From contig JAFZNG010000008.1 of NCBI GenBank assembly GCA_017551025.1, positions 92,364 to 156,363 of the forward strand: a DNA stretch of 64,000 nucleotides, written 5' to 3'. Source of the DNA: Paludibacteraceae bacterium (GTDB lineage Bacteria; Bacteroidota; Bacteroidia; Bacteroidales; Paludibacteraceae). Both the position numbers and the translations under genes were made by a program. Positions within the stretch are counted from its first letter, which is position 1, and the number at the start of each line of letters is the position of its first letter. Under the pieces are notes generated by a model, which was not told the origin of the DNA, did no database searches, and was given only the letters and a program-made list of their open reading frames with translations. Shown here in pieces: positions 37,106 to 45,935 of the stretch.

Positions 37106-37762
37106 TTAGTCTGCTACGCGGAGGAACTTAGCAGGGTTACCCACCCAAATCTCGCGTTCACCGACATTCTTGGTCAGCACTGCCCCCATACCTACGGTGG
37201 CATAATCACCGATGGTCAGGTTCTCGCGTATCGTACAGTTCAGACCGATATGTACGCCGACACCTATCTGGAGGTAACTACCCACGCATGCTTGTGCGGC
37301 TACATGACAGAAATCGCCGAACCGGTTGTCGTGACCGATCGTAGCGGCAACCATCACGAGACAACCGCGTCCGAACCGTGTGCCGGGCGACACACATGCC
37401 ATCGGCATGATGACCGTTCCGGGACCCAACTGTACATTCGGTGCCACGTATGCCATCGGATGCACAAAGGTAGCCAGGTGCTGGTCCTCAAGTCCCAGTT
37501 GAGCAAACAGATTGAGTCGTTCGCGCTGATTATCTATGCGAAGAATAGTATTTATGAACAAATAACCCTCGTCGCGGAATTTAGGTGCATCGGCCACAGT
37601 ACCCAGCACCGGGAAATCGTCGATCATCTCACCTACAGGCGTACGGTCGTTCAGAAAACCGGCACATACCAAATCGGTGGCACCCATTTGATGGGCGTGA
37701 GTAATGGCTTGGGCAATCACAGAGCCGTTACCGAGACCTCCGAGTATCAAAACTTTGCGCAT
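37106..37762 (-). CDS. NeuD-like sugar acyltransferase
   Basis: The 218-residue protein has the NeuD/PglD layout. An N-terminal Rossmann-like domain (MRKVLILGGLGNGS) is followed by left-handed beta-helix hexapeptide repeats (VQLGPGTVIMPMACVSPGTR) with a catalytic His in ATIGHDNRFGDFCHV, and it ends WVGNPAKFLR. Such enzymes acylate an amino or hydroxyl group of a sugar nucleotide. The ATG at 37762 follows the upstream stop codon by one base; an in-frame TTG at 37780 is less likely. It may acylate the 4-amino group made by the WecE-like enzyme. Confidence 0.86.
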   Translation of the reverse strand: MRKVLILGGLGNGSVIAQAITHAHQMGATDLVCAGFLNDRTPVGEMIDDFPVLGTVADAPKFRDEGYLFINTILRIDNQRERLNLFAQLGLEDQHLATFVHPMAYVAPNVQLGPGTVIMPMACVSPGTRFGRGCLVMVAATIGHDNRFGDFCHVAAQACVGSYLQIGVGVHIGLNCTIRENLTIGDYATVGMGAVLTKNVGEREIWVGNPAKFLRVAD

Positions 37763-37763
37763 A

Positions 37764-38699
37764 TCAACAGATTTTTTCAATAATATAATTCGGGCGTTTC
37801 TTGGTCTCGAGGAATACCTTACCGATATATTCTCCCAGCACGCCCAGGAAGGCGAAGTTCAGACCAAAGAGGAAGAGCATCAGCACGATCGTACTGGTCC
37901 AACCGGTAACCACACGACCAAAGATCTTATAGAAGATCAACGCGATACCTACGATAAAACTAATCACGCTCATGAGCATACCCAGATAGGTCACCACGCG
38001 TATGGGGAACATCGAGAAGGAGAAGATGCGGGCAAACGTCAGGCCGAACATCTTACGCACGTTATAACCGCTCGTGCCGGCAAAACGGGCATCGCGCTTA
38101 AGGGGTACGATAGCATAGTTGGCGCCGATATAATACAACAGACTGAGCGTCGTGGAGGTCTTCTCGGGGAATTTCTTCAGCTCGTCCACTACCGAACGAC
38201 GTATCGCACGGAACACACCCAGGTGGGGCTGGATATGTATCGAGGTAATGGTATTCGATACGCGGTTGAAGATATTCGATACGGTACGCTTCGCCCATGT
38301 GTCCTGGCGTGTCTGCCACTGGGCGATAGCCATCTGTGCACCGGATTTCTGAAGCGTATCAACGAGTACGGGAATATCCTCCGGACGATCCTGCAGGTCG
38401 CTGTCCATCAGCACGACGATGTCGCCCATAGCCACGTTCAGTCCGGCTGCAATCGAATTCTGCTGACCGAAGTTGCGCGCCAACTTGACGGCTACGATAT
38501 GCTCGTCGATATCATGGAGACGCATGATCTCGCCCCACGAGTCGTCCTTACTGCCATCGTCCACGAGTACGATCTCGTAATTGGTGGCCAACTGTTCTAC
38601 AACCGGATGGAGTCGACGGTAGAGTTCCTGGATTACCTCCTGGTCGTTATACACGGGGATAACCACCGACAGGTTTTCTACATGTACTTCTGTATTCAT
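37764..38699 (-). CDS. GT2 polyprenyl-phosphate glycosyltransferase, GtrB/ArnC-like
   Basis: The 311-residue protein has a GT2 domain (LSVVIPVYNDQEVIQELYRR, then the metal-binding DSDLQDRPEDIP near residue 100 and the RNFGQQNSIAAGL motif). Two C-terminal membrane helices follow (about 230-290). This layout belongs to enzymes that load a sugar onto undecaprenyl phosphate on the cytoplasmic face, such as ArnC and GtrB. It overlaps the CitE-like gene by four bases. Confidence 0.9.
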   Translation of the reverse strand: MNTEVHVENLSVVIPVYNDQEVIQELYRRLHPVVEQLATNYEIVLVDDGSKDDSWGEIMRLHDIDEHIVAVKLARNFGQQNSIAAGLNVAMGDIVVLMDSDLQDRPEDIPVLVDTLQKSGAQMAIAQWQTRQDTWAKRTVSNIFNRVSNTITSIHIQPHLGVFRAIRRSVVDELKKFPEKTSTTLSLLYYIGANYAIVPLKRDARFAGTSGYNVRKMFGLTFARIFSFSMFPIRVVTYLGMLMSVISFIVGIALIFYKIFGRVVTGWTSTIVLMLFLFGLNFAFLGVLGEYIGKVFLETKKRPNYIIEKIC

Positions 38700-39580
38700 T
38701 GTTTTGCAAGTATTAGTTCGTGCTTATGCAGGATATTACGGGCCATCTTAAGCATCGGCGGACCGATAAACTTACCCTCTTTGACGGCAACACCCTTGCC
38801 TTCGCGTACAGCCTCTTCCGAGAGCTGTATCATTTCCTTGGCCCATGCTACTTCTTCCTCGGAGGGCGAATAGTACTGATGTACGAGCGGCAGCTCTTTG
38901 GGGTTGAGCACCAGCATACCTTCGAAGCCAAGTTTCTTCGAGAGCTGCAGGTTGCGTTCCAGATCCTCCAGGTCGTGCACTTTGATATGCACCGTGTCGA
39001 TCGGTTGTACGCCGCATGCACGGGCACCCATAGCTATCATCGTGCGAGCAGAGAGGATAGACACACCCTCGGCATCGTGCTTGCCCTGCAGGTCGGTCAC
39101 GAAGTCCTCGCAACCGAAAGCGACAGCCACGACGCGCTCGCTAGCCTGACAGATCGACTGGATATTCATCACCGCACCGGCTGTCTCGATCAATGCGATG
39201 AGCTTGAACGTACCGACGGGTAGATGCTTCTCATATTCGATGGTCTCCAGCAACTTGCCGATGAAGTAGATATCCTCCGCCTTGGTGGCCTTGGGATACA
39301 TGAATCCGGCGATACCGGGAACAGTCAACTGATATACGTCGCGCAGCAGTTCTCCACTCTCACGATCGTTGATACGCGGATATACCGCACGACCGGCAAA
39401 ACGTCCCTCACGCACATAACGCAAGATATTATCACGCGCAACTTGCTTGTTCTCAAACGGTTGCACCGAGTCCTCGATATCCAGCAGCAAAACGTCAGCA
39501 TTGCAGCGACTGGCCGCACTCTCCATCAGGCGCTCGTTATGCGCCGGAACAAACATCAAACTTCTAAACAGATGGTCCAT
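38696..39580 (-). CDS. HpcH/HpaI aldolase, citrate lyase beta/CitE-like
   Basis: The 294-residue TIM-barrel protein has the CitE/malyl-CoA lyase pattern. LLDIEDSV lies near residue 34, YPRINDR with a substrate-binding arginine near 68, IALIETAGAVMN (about 127) with the metal glutamate, and GCEDFVTDL (about 154) with the aspartate. Such enzymes cleave or form short 3-hydroxyacyl-CoA compounds. Its place beside a MaoC dehydratase in a sugar operon is unusual and suggests that they prepare an acyl donor. ATG at 39580 is preferred over an in-frame TTG. Confidence 0.85.
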   Translation of the reverse strand: MDHLFRSLMFVPAHNERLMESAASRCNADVLLLDIEDSVQPFENKQVARDNILRYVREGRFAGRAVYPRINDRESGELLRDVYQLTVPGIAGFMYPKATKAEDIYFIGKLLETIEYEKHLPVGTFKLIALIETAGAVMNIQSICQASERVVAVAFGCEDFVTDLQGKHDAEGVSILSARTMIAMGARACGVQPIDTVHIKVHDLEDLERNLQLSKKLGFEGMLVLNPKELPLVHQYYSPSEEEVAWAKEMIQLSEEAVREGKGVAVKEGKFIGPPMLKMARNILHKHELILAKQ

Positions 39581-39593
39581 ATTCAATTCATTA

Positions 39594-39621
39594 CTTTAGC
39601 CTTTAGCCATTCGCCTTTTTC
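39594..39621. repeat. junction heptamer repeat, CTTTAGC/CATTCGC family (4 units)
   Basis: Four units lie between the MaoC and CitE-like genes and encode the last residues and stop codon of the MaoC protein. They belong to the GGCGAAA/GGCTAAA family. Confidence 0.85.
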
Positions 39622-40064
39622 ACTAATACGTTGCGGCGGAACGAGATTACGTTTTCGCCACGCTGGTTATATCCGACGGTCTCTACGTACACGATACCGC
39701 GGTCGGGTTTCGACTTCGACTCGCGCTTACTTAGGATACGGGTCTTGGCATAAATAGTATCGTTGACAAACACCGGCCCCAGATGTTTCACATCCTCATA
39801 GCCCAAGTTGGCTATCGCCTTGCCACTAATATCGGGCACGGTCATGCCCACCACGATACTAAACACCAGCGTACCTACTACCAGCAACTGTCCGTGCTGG
39901 TTCTTTTGCGCATAATCCAGATTGGTATGCACCGGATGATGATTCATCGTGAGCAGCGAAAACAGGTTATTATCGCTCTCGAAAATCGTTTTCGACAGGC
40001 TGTGTTGGATCTCCTGTCCTACTTCGAACTCCTCGAAGTACATACCCAGTTTACTCGGTTCCAT
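39603..40064 (-). CDS. MaoC-family hydratase/dehydratase
   Basis: The 153-residue hot-dog protein has FEEFEVGQEIQHSLSKTI and the hydratase motif FSLLTMNHHPVHTNLDYAQ (about residues 35-54), with the expected catalytic Asp/Asn and His positions. It interconverts enoyl-CoA and 3-hydroxyacyl-CoA. Related enzymes pair with malyl-CoA lyases in beta-methylmalyl/mesaconyl-CoA chemistry, matching the next gene. The C-terminal KKANG is encoded by a heptamer repeat. Confidence 0.85.
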   Translation of the reverse strand: MEPSKLGMYFEEFEVGQEIQHSLSKTIFESDNNLFSLLTMNHHPVHTNLDYAQKNQHGQLLVVGTLVFSIVVGMTVPDISGKAIANLGYEDVKHLGPVFVNDTIYAKTRILSKRESKSKPDRGIVYVETVGYNQRGENVISFRRNVLVKKANG

Positions 40065-40071
40065 GTATAAT

Positions 40072-40115
40072 TTTGTCTTTTATCTTTTGTCTTTGAGCGA
40101 AGCGGTCTTTTATCT
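40072..40115. repeat. composite repeat: TTTGTCT heptamers plus the GACCGCTTCGCTC element
   Basis: Three 7-base units (TTTGTCT, TTTATCT, TTTGTCT) run into a 20-base sequence at 40091-40110. Its complement, AAAGACCGCTTCGCTCAAAG, occurs again exactly inside the methyltransferase gene at 56030-56049. Confidence 0.85.
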
Positions 40116-41250
40116 AATCAATCAAAAACCGTCCATCTGATTTTTGATAAATCAAGTACCCGCTACGCTGTGCACTATATTGTACGTGGCGCAGCTCCGT
40201 ATCCGTCTGCTCGGCCATGACGATCTCGGGATAATCTTCCTGATGGTCGATATAGTATTTCACGCGCGGTGTGTCGGCCGTGAGGAAATACACACCGGCA
40301 TAATGTTGCTCTGCCAGCACGGGCGGACGGAATTGATCCAGCGATACATCGATGACGCCACGCAGGAAGTCATACCCCGTACTCAGCTGCACCAGGTCGC
40401 TACCGATAAAGTCACCACCCATACGTCCACCAATCTCCATCACGGCGATACGGCCGTCCTTGGTGATCTTATACTCCGAGTGGCTGGCACCGTTCATCAG
40501 TCCCAGGGCATCCAGAGCTCTGGCCGTAATGCCATATATCTCATCATACTGTTCGGGCGTAAGCGTCGAAGGCTGGTGGTGCGCCAACTCCACAAAATGC
40601 GGTGCTTCGGTCGTCACCTTATCCGTTATCTGGAGCGGATAATGCGTATTCATAAACGAGATATACTCCACGCTAATCTCACGTCCCTCGATAAACTCCT
40701 CGATCATCGCTTCGTGGCGGAACGACACCTGACGCGCACGGTCCACAGCCGCCTGTAACTGAAACCAATCTACGATCTTCGCCACGCCCAGACTTCCGCT
40801 GCGGTCGCTGGGCTTGACGATAAGCGGCAAGCGGAAACCCTCCTCTCGGAGTTGATTGGTATCCACGGCATCGTCCTGCCCGAGGCAGGTAAACTTAGGA
40901 CACGGCACGCCGGCTTTCATGAAGGCCTGACGCATCTTGTACTTGTTGTTCGCCCTGACAGCCGCCTCGTAGGAATTGCCCCGCAAGTCCATCTGTTCGG
41001 CGATATAGGCTACGGTAGGTGCTGCTACATCGCTGGCTATCGTACATACGCCGTCGATCTTTTCGCGACGGCATACCTCCAGTATCTGCTCCTTCTCCGT
41101 AATGGAGATAGGATAAAAAACGTCACATATATCCTTGCACACCGCACCGTCTTCCCACGAGAAACAGATCGTGCGTAAGCCCAATTCTTTGGCTTTCTCC
41201 ACCAACGGACGCTGCAAGTAACTGGCTCCTATGATAGCTAATGTCTTCAT
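40114..41250 (-). CDS. ATP-grasp enzyme of unknown substrate
   Basis: The 378-residue protein has the ATP-grasp layout: an N-terminal Rossmann-like domain (MKTLAIIGASYLQRPLVEKA), the PLIVKPSDRSGSLGVAKI nucleotide-binding segment (about residues 140-157), MIEEFIEGREISVEYI (about 182-197) and the metal-binding VMEIGGRMGGDFIG (about 272-285). Relatives ligate a carboxylate to an amine or another nucleophile. It overlaps the membrane protein gene by four bases. In this operon it could attach an amino-acid-like or acyl group to the amino sugar, which is inference. Confidence 0.85.
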   Translation of the reverse strand: MKTLAIIGASYLQRPLVEKAKELGLRTICFSWEDGAVCKDICDVFYPISITEKEQILEVCRREKIDGVCTIASDVAAPTVAYIAEQMDLRGNSYEAAVRANNKYKMRQAFMKAGVPCPKFTCLGQDDAVDTNQLREEGFRLPLIVKPSDRSGSLGVAKIVDWFQLQAAVDRARQVSFRHEAMIEEFIEGREISVEYISFMNTHYPLQITDKVTTEAPHFVELAHHQPSTLTPEQYDEIYGITARALDALGLMNGASHSEYKITKDGRIAVMEIGGRMGGDFIGSDLVQLSTGYDFLRGVIDVSLDQFRPPVLAEQHYAGVYFLTADTPRVKYYIDHQEDYPEIVMAEQTDTELRHVQYSAQRSGYLIYQKSDGRFLID

Positions 41251-42911
41251 CGATTTCTTCTTCGTTTTTTCTCCGCCTCAATGACCGACGGCACGTAAAT
41301 ATCCTCCATGGCTGCCCAATCCTCCGTGCGACGCAAGCGCACGATGGCATACGCACCGTTACGGCGGTAGAGCTCGATATGCGAAGGGATGCCGTAATGG
41401 AAGGCTATCTGCTGACGCACACTATTGAGCATACTGGTTGCCTCCTGGAAATCGGCCGGCACAAAGATATACATATTATCCTGCATCAAGTCCACAAACG
41501 ACTCGCAAATCTCCTTGTTGAACGGGATATACGTAAACCAGCCCAAGGCGAACTTACGCGTGTTGAGTTGCTTGATTTGGAAGGGATTCATATATTGCAT
41601 ACCGAACCATGTACCTACGGTTGCCAAGCGGCTATCCGGCGGCAGGGTCTGCACCAGCGGTTGCTGAAATGCCCGCCAGATCACGTTGCGACGATAGTAG
41701 TCATCGTTGCGCACAGCGGCCGTCTGCAGCACATACAGCACACACAACACGGTCATCAGTCCGGACATCGTAATCAGCCGTTTGCGGCCGATCACTTCCG
41801 GCAAGAGGCGATAGAACGCCATAACTACCGGCACCACAAAGCACAGGAACACACGGTTCTTCACAAAGCCGTCCAGACTCACCAGCACCAGCAGTCCCAA
41901 CACAAACAAGGCATACCCCGCCATCAAAAAATGCATCTTTTTCTCCGGCCGACTCATATCCACCAGCACCATGAGCAACAGTAGCGTCACAATGATCCAG
42001 GCATATTTATCCAGTCGCTCTACATTGAGCACCTTCTGCGAGAGAGGCATTTCCTTGACATTACGGCTAATCGCCTGCAGCGTTTCCAGGTTCATCACCT
42101 CCGGATCGGGCGTAAAACGCAGCAAGAGGTCGTAATCCTGACGCACCACGCCGTTCGGCAGGTTGTCATACACCCGCTCGCTACGCGCATTCGGGTTGTC
42201 GTTGAGCTTGGCTCGGAGGGCATTATACTGCTTATAGTACTGCCAGTCCTCGGCTTTATAATACTGGCTGTTGGCCCAGCGTGCACCGACCACCAGCGCC
42301 AGCAACACAACCATCGGTACGTACTTGCGCCAGTTGAACTTCCATTGATACACCATGACGGGCATCATGAGCAGCGCCACCAGCGCCGCCGAGTGGAATC
42401 GGATCAGACTGGCCACAAACACCAGTCCGCAACCCGCCAACAGGTTGCGCCACCCCTCGCGCTGCAAGAGCAACACACCGGCCAGACAAACCAACCCGGC
42501 CGTCGTCGTAAACTGGAAACTCAGGATGATGCGCACCCACATGATATAGAGGAAGGTGAGCCAGATCAATTTGACATACCCGTTATGCCGCGTACGCAAA
42601 ATCGTGTAGTCAATGACCGTCATCGAGATAACATGCAGCACCGCAAACGAGAGCGTGTACCACTCCACGGCTCGCGTCCAGGTATAGAGCCAGGCCAAGA
42701 CCTGACCGTACAGCGCATTGATATACACCAGATGAGCATCCGGCGAACCGCTATACAGGCCGTTCGCGATAAGACACATCATTACGTCGTCGTTCTCCTC
42801 AAAACGGATGGGCAGCACCCACGCCATTAGGGCGAAGAAGGCGGCATTCAGCACCAGCAACAGGGCTATCAAACCATATTTATTCCAATCGTAAACGGAC
42901 TTCATCTGCAT
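41247..42911 (-). CDS. polytopic membrane protein, GT-C-like, first gene of the glycan operon
   Basis: The 554-residue protein has about 11 membrane helices and a periplasmic C-terminal part of about 150 residues. The first loop holds IRFEENDDVMMCLIANGLYSG, where the acidic pair resembles the catalytic loop of GT-C transferases. It could transfer a lipid-linked sugar to its acceptor. ATGs at 42911 and 42905 are equally possible. A strong promoter lies just upstream. No precise family is recognised. Confidence 0.7.
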   Translation of the reverse strand: MQMKSVYDWNKYGLIALLLVLNAAFFALMAWVLPIRFEENDDVMMCLIANGLYSGSPDAHLVYINALYGQVLAWLYTWTRAVEWYTLSFAVLHVISMTVIDYTILRTRHNGYVKLIWLTFLYIMWVRIILSFQFTTTAGLVCLAGVLLLQREGWRNLLAGCGLVFVASLIRFHSAALVALLMMPVMVYQWKFNWRKYVPMVVLLALVVGARWANSQYYKAEDWQYYKQYNALRAKLNDNPNARSERVYDNLPNGVVRQDYDLLLRFTPDPEVMNLETLQAISRNVKEMPLSQKVLNVERLDKYAWIIVTLLLLMVLVDMSRPEKKMHFLMAGYALFVLGLLVLVSLDGFVKNRVFLCFVVPVVMAFYRLLPEVIGRKRLITMSGLMTVLCVLYVLQTAAVRNDDYYRRNVIWRAFQQPLVQTLPPDSRLATVGTWFGMQYMNPFQIKQLNTRKFALGWFTYIPFNKEICESFVDLMQDNMYIFVPADFQEATSMLNSVRQQIAFHYGIPSHIELYRRNGAYAIVRLRRTEDWAAMEDIYVPSVIEAEKKRRRNR

Positions 42912-42931
42912 ACGCGCGCATAAAAATCGTG

Positions 42932-42963
42932 CAAAGATACGACTTTTTTACGATATGCGCAAA
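42932..42963 (-). promoter_or_regulatory. promoter of the ten-gene glycan operon
   Basis: On the minus strand TTTG, 20 bases (starting CGCATATC) and TATCTTTG followed by CAC, about 20 bases before the first ATG. Confidence 0.87.
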
Positions 42964-42970
42964 TATTTTA

Positions 42971-43969
42971 TTATTTTTTTCGGAAAAAGAGGGCATAAAC
43001 AGCCTTCCCAAGGCTATATAGCCAAGAATTGGCGACAATTATCCAACGGCCGTGCTCCACCAACCGTCCGCCGAATTTCTGCTTAAACTCCCGTACACCG
43101 TACGGTACATCGGGCTTTCCCGCACCCATAACGTCAAATAGCGGCAAACCATTCTCCCGGGCATAGTTCATCGCCGCCCAGGTCGCCATCACCGACGGTG
43201 CATAGGCCCGGCACTGCTCGTCCAATCCGCAGATATACCATTCGTAGAGTGCCCTACCCGGCAGCTCCACCAGCGCGATGCCACCTACGATCTGTCCGCC
43301 CGGGGCACGCACCACCAAGATCACTTGATCCGTCATCAGCCGTCGGAAGAAATCGATACCCGGTAGCGGTTTATGCACCCTGCGATACAGCGCTCGCAGG
43401 ATAGCATACCATGCTCGCAAATCACGTTCATCATTAATAGGTTCTATTCGCACACCAAGGGACTCGGCACGAACAATTTGCCGGCGACGGTTTTCGGATA
43501 ATGCCTGCCGCATGGCCTCCGCGTCGGTACAGGCGATATGAAAATTAAGATGCGGCTCATACTGCCAACCTGCCTCCACGAAACATTCCGCCCATCCGCT
43601 ATAGTCGTGGAAGCAGCGTATCTCGGTGAAGATCACCCGCGAACGGAGTTGTTCGTCCACCGTCCTAAGCAGGCTCACCAGGGCCTCCCCGCTTATATCT
43701 TCCGCCAGCAGCGGTCCACCGTTGATCACGGCACGGCGGATGAGATAATGTACCATCGGATGGCGACTGCGACTCAGTTGGCACACGCACACCCCCTTGA
43801 GTCCATCGTCCTCCGTTACCGCCACCACCAACGGCCTGTAGTCGCGCAAACCTTCCAGGAATCGATACCCCTCCGGCGACTGAAACCAGGTAGCTACGGG
43901 TGATCGGTCCGTGAGTTGCTGCCATTCGGCCTGCGGGATCTGGTCATATGTTGTGATAAGACGTATCAT
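42971..43969 (-). CDS. FemAB/GNAT-like acyl- or aminoacyltransferase
   Basis: The 332-residue protein resembles FemAB-type double-GNAT proteins. It has WQQLTDRSPVATWFQSPEGYRFLE near the N-terminus, a central RRQIVRAESLGVRIEPINDERD segment and IVGGIALVELPGRALYEWYICGLD. It ends in LFDVMGAGKPDVPYGVREFKQKFGG. Such enzymes transfer aminoacyl or acyl groups onto cell-wall or lipid precursors. The substrate is unknown. Its start overlaps lipoate ligase by four bases, and it ends just before the glycan operon promoter. Confidence 0.75.
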   Translation of the reverse strand: MIRLITTYDQIPQAEWQQLTDRSPVATWFQSPEGYRFLEGLRDYRPLVVAVTEDDGLKGVCVCQLSRSRHPMVHYLIRRAVINGGPLLAEDISGEALVSLLRTVDEQLRSRVIFTEIRCFHDYSGWAECFVEAGWQYEPHLNFHIACTDAEAMRQALSENRRRQIVRAESLGVRIEPINDERDLRAWYAILRALYRRVHKPLPGIDFFRRLMTDQVILVVRAPGGQIVGGIALVELPGRALYEWYICGLDEQCRAYAPSVMATWAAMNYARENGLPLFDVMGAGKPDVPYGVREFKQKFGGRLVEHGRWIIVANSWLYSLGKAVYALFFRKK

Positions 43970-44592
43970 CCGTAGGCCTCAAAAGCTTCTTCTATAGCCC
44001 GTCTTAGGGCATGGATATCCGGGAAAGCATCCGTCAGTTCGCACAGGTTCTTTACGCGCTGACGCACCGACGCCACACCGTGTTTCTGCAGTTTCTCTTC
44101 GGTAGGCGTGATCGCACGAATCATAGCCTCCAGATTGACATCATACAGCAGCGTACTATGTACGATCGTACCCTGTGGCGCCGTATAACATGCACAGCCG
44201 GACACCTTCCTGTCCCCCACCAACACGTCGTTGTGCGCCGTCTTCACGGCATCCAGTCCGTACTGCTGCAGGGCCTTTGCTACCGTGTCCAGAAAATGCG
44301 CGAAGACCTCTTCGCTGTGCGTATCGGGCGTGATATACGAGAGCATCAGATTACCCCGATCGGCATAGACGCACCCTCCTCCGCTCTTGCGTTGCACCAC
44401 GGCAATGCCGTGTTCACGGCAGTAGGCTTCATTCACCTCCACCTCGGCCGACTGATGCCGACCGTAGATCACCGTTGGCTGTACAATCCAGGTGAAGAAC
44501 GTCGGCTCTGCGACGTTCTTCAACACTTCCTGCTCTATTTCCAGATATTCCGGTAGCGGCAGATTTTCAGGATAATGAACTATTTTCACCAT
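43966..44592 (-). CDS. lipoate-protein ligase A-like protein
   Basis: The 208-residue protein has the biotin/lipoate ligase motif VVQRKSGGGCVYADRGNLMLSYI (about residues 64-86) and VKTAHNDVLVGDRKVSGCA with the catalytic lysine (about 118-136). It attaches lipoate to 2-oxoacid dehydrogenase or GcvH domains; an octanoyltransferase role cannot be excluded. It is shorter than E. coli LplA because it lacks the C-terminal accessory domain. The ATG lies inside an eight-unit heptamer repeat, which also forms the gap to the guanine deaminase gene. Confidence 0.85.
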   Translation of the reverse strand: MVKIVHYPENLPLPEYLEIEQEVLKNVAEPTFFTWIVQPTVIYGRHQSAEVEVNEAYCREHGIAVVQRKSGGGCVYADRGNLMLSYITPDTHSEEVFAHFLDTVAKALQQYGLDAVKTAHNDVLVGDRKVSGCACYTAPQGTIVHSTLLYDVNLEAMIRAITPTEEKLQKHGVASVRQRVKNLCELTDAFPDIHALRRAIEEAFEAYG

Positions 44593-44642
44593 ACACTATA
44601 CACCCTACACCATACACCATACACCATACACCATACACCATA
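44587..44642. repeat. junction heptamer repeat, CACCATA family (8 units)
   Basis: Eight units, six of them identical CACCATA, keep exact register over 56 bases between the deaminase and lipoate ligase genes. The ligase start codon lies in the first unit. This is the longest heptamer array in the window. Confidence 0.93.
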
Positions 44643-44646
44643 AAAG

Positions 44647-45930
44647 TTACATCACCGGTTCGGTCAACTCTACGCCGCGGCAGAACCGACGCTTGATATC
44701 ACGGTCGTCGCCCAGGTAGATATACCGCTCCAGGCGTTGCTCCAGGGTATAATGGTCGTAATTGAGGTAACTGTCATCCACGAGCAGGGCATCAAACTCA
44801 TAACCGGGTTCGAAACTACCCACCTTGCCGAAGAACGATCCGCCACCTTTGGTAGCCAGGTAGAAGACCTCGCTTAGGCTCAGGAACGGCATCTCGCCGC
44901 GGGTCTGGGCGTAGTTGAGTTTGCTCACCTGTATCGCATACTGCATCACGCGCAGCATCGACATGTGATGACCGGCCGAGACGTCCGTACCGAGCGCTAC
45001 GTTGATACCGGCGTTCAGGAACTTACGTATCGGTGCCATACCCGACGAGAGGTTGCTGTTGGACATCGGACAATGCACGACATAGACGCCATTCTTTCGC
45101 ATGAGCTCCATCTCCTCGCCGTCGGTATAGCAGCAGTGCGCCATGAGGGTCGGTGTCTGACCAAACAGGCCGTACTTGTTATACGCATCGCCGTAGCAGG
45201 TAGAATCGGGTTCGAGTTCTTTGACCCAATCTATCTCCGAACGGTTCTCCGAGAGGTGCGACTGCACGGGCAGTCCGGTCTCGCGGGCATATTCGCCCAA
45301 GGCCGTCAGCATCTTATCCGAACACGAGGGCACAAAACGCGGCGTGATAATCGGTCGTACCAGTCCGTCATTGCTTCCGTGTTCTTCCAGGTGTGCCTTC
45401 AGCATACGCATACCTTCCAGCACCTCAGCCGTCGTATTTTGGAGCGTATCAGGACTGTTGCGGTTCATACCTACCAGACCTACCATCGCACCCATCCCTG
45501 CCTGTACAAACAGGTCGGCCAGGATACGTGTTGCCTCCGGATGGATCGTGGCAAATACCGCACTGCGCATCGTACCCTGCATCCATAGTTCGTGCACGAA
45601 GCGGCGATACATCTTTCGCGCATAATCCGGATCGGCATACTTCGTCTCCTCGGGGAAGGTATACGTGTTGAGCCACGGCAGTAGTTCCAAATCCAATGCC
45701 AGTCCCATATTCCTATACTGCGGCGCATGTACATGCAGGTCGTTGAAGGCGGGAATCAGCAACTTGTCGCCAAAGTCCATCACCTGACGGCGCCAGTCCA
45801 TATTCTCCGGCAACTCCTTGTAGATACCTTCCACGAGGCCGTTTGACTTCACGACTACATAGCCGTGAGGGATGATTTCCAGTTTTCCCGGCGTGGGGGT
45901 AAACAGGATATTCGCTTTGTAGATTTTCAT
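44647..45930 (-). CDS. guaD: guanine deaminase (amidohydrolase family)
   Basis: The 427-residue amidohydrolase has the zinc motif NDLHVHAPQYRN (about residues 63-74) characteristic of guanine deaminases and LPWLNTYTFPEE just after. The later ligands lie in VQSHLSENRSEIDWV, LMAHCCYTD and LGTDVSAGHHMS. It converts guanine to xanthine in the cytoplasm. It follows the LRR protein gene by five bases in the alaS-led run, an unexpected neighbour for a purine salvage enzyme. Confidence 0.9.
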   Translation of the reverse strand: MKIYKANILFTPTPGKLEIIPHGYVVVKSNGLVEGIYKELPENMDWRRQVMDFGDKLLIPAFNDLHVHAPQYRNMGLALDLELLPWLNTYTFPEETKYADPDYARKMYRRFVHELWMQGTMRSAVFATIHPEATRILADLFVQAGMGAMVGLVGMNRNSPDTLQNTTAEVLEGMRMLKAHLEEHGSNDGLVRPIITPRFVPSCSDKMLTALGEYARETGLPVQSHLSENRSEIDWVKELEPDSTCYGDAYNKYGLFGQTPTLMAHCCYTDGEEMELMRKNGVYVVHCPMSNSNLSSGMAPIRKFLNAGINVALGTDVSAGHHMSMLRVMQYAIQVSKLNYAQTRGEMPFLSLSEVFYLATKGGGSFFGKVGSFEPGYEFDALLVDDSYLNYDHYTLEQRLERYIYLGDDRDIKRRFCRGVELTEPVM

Positions 45931-45935
45931 GGTAT

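Noticed and set aside
33665-42911. Typical lipid A aminoarabinose (arn) operon
   Set aside because: ArnA, ArnB, ArnD and a clear ArnT are absent, and the aminotransferase is WecE-like. Only the ArnC/E/F-type parts resemble that system.
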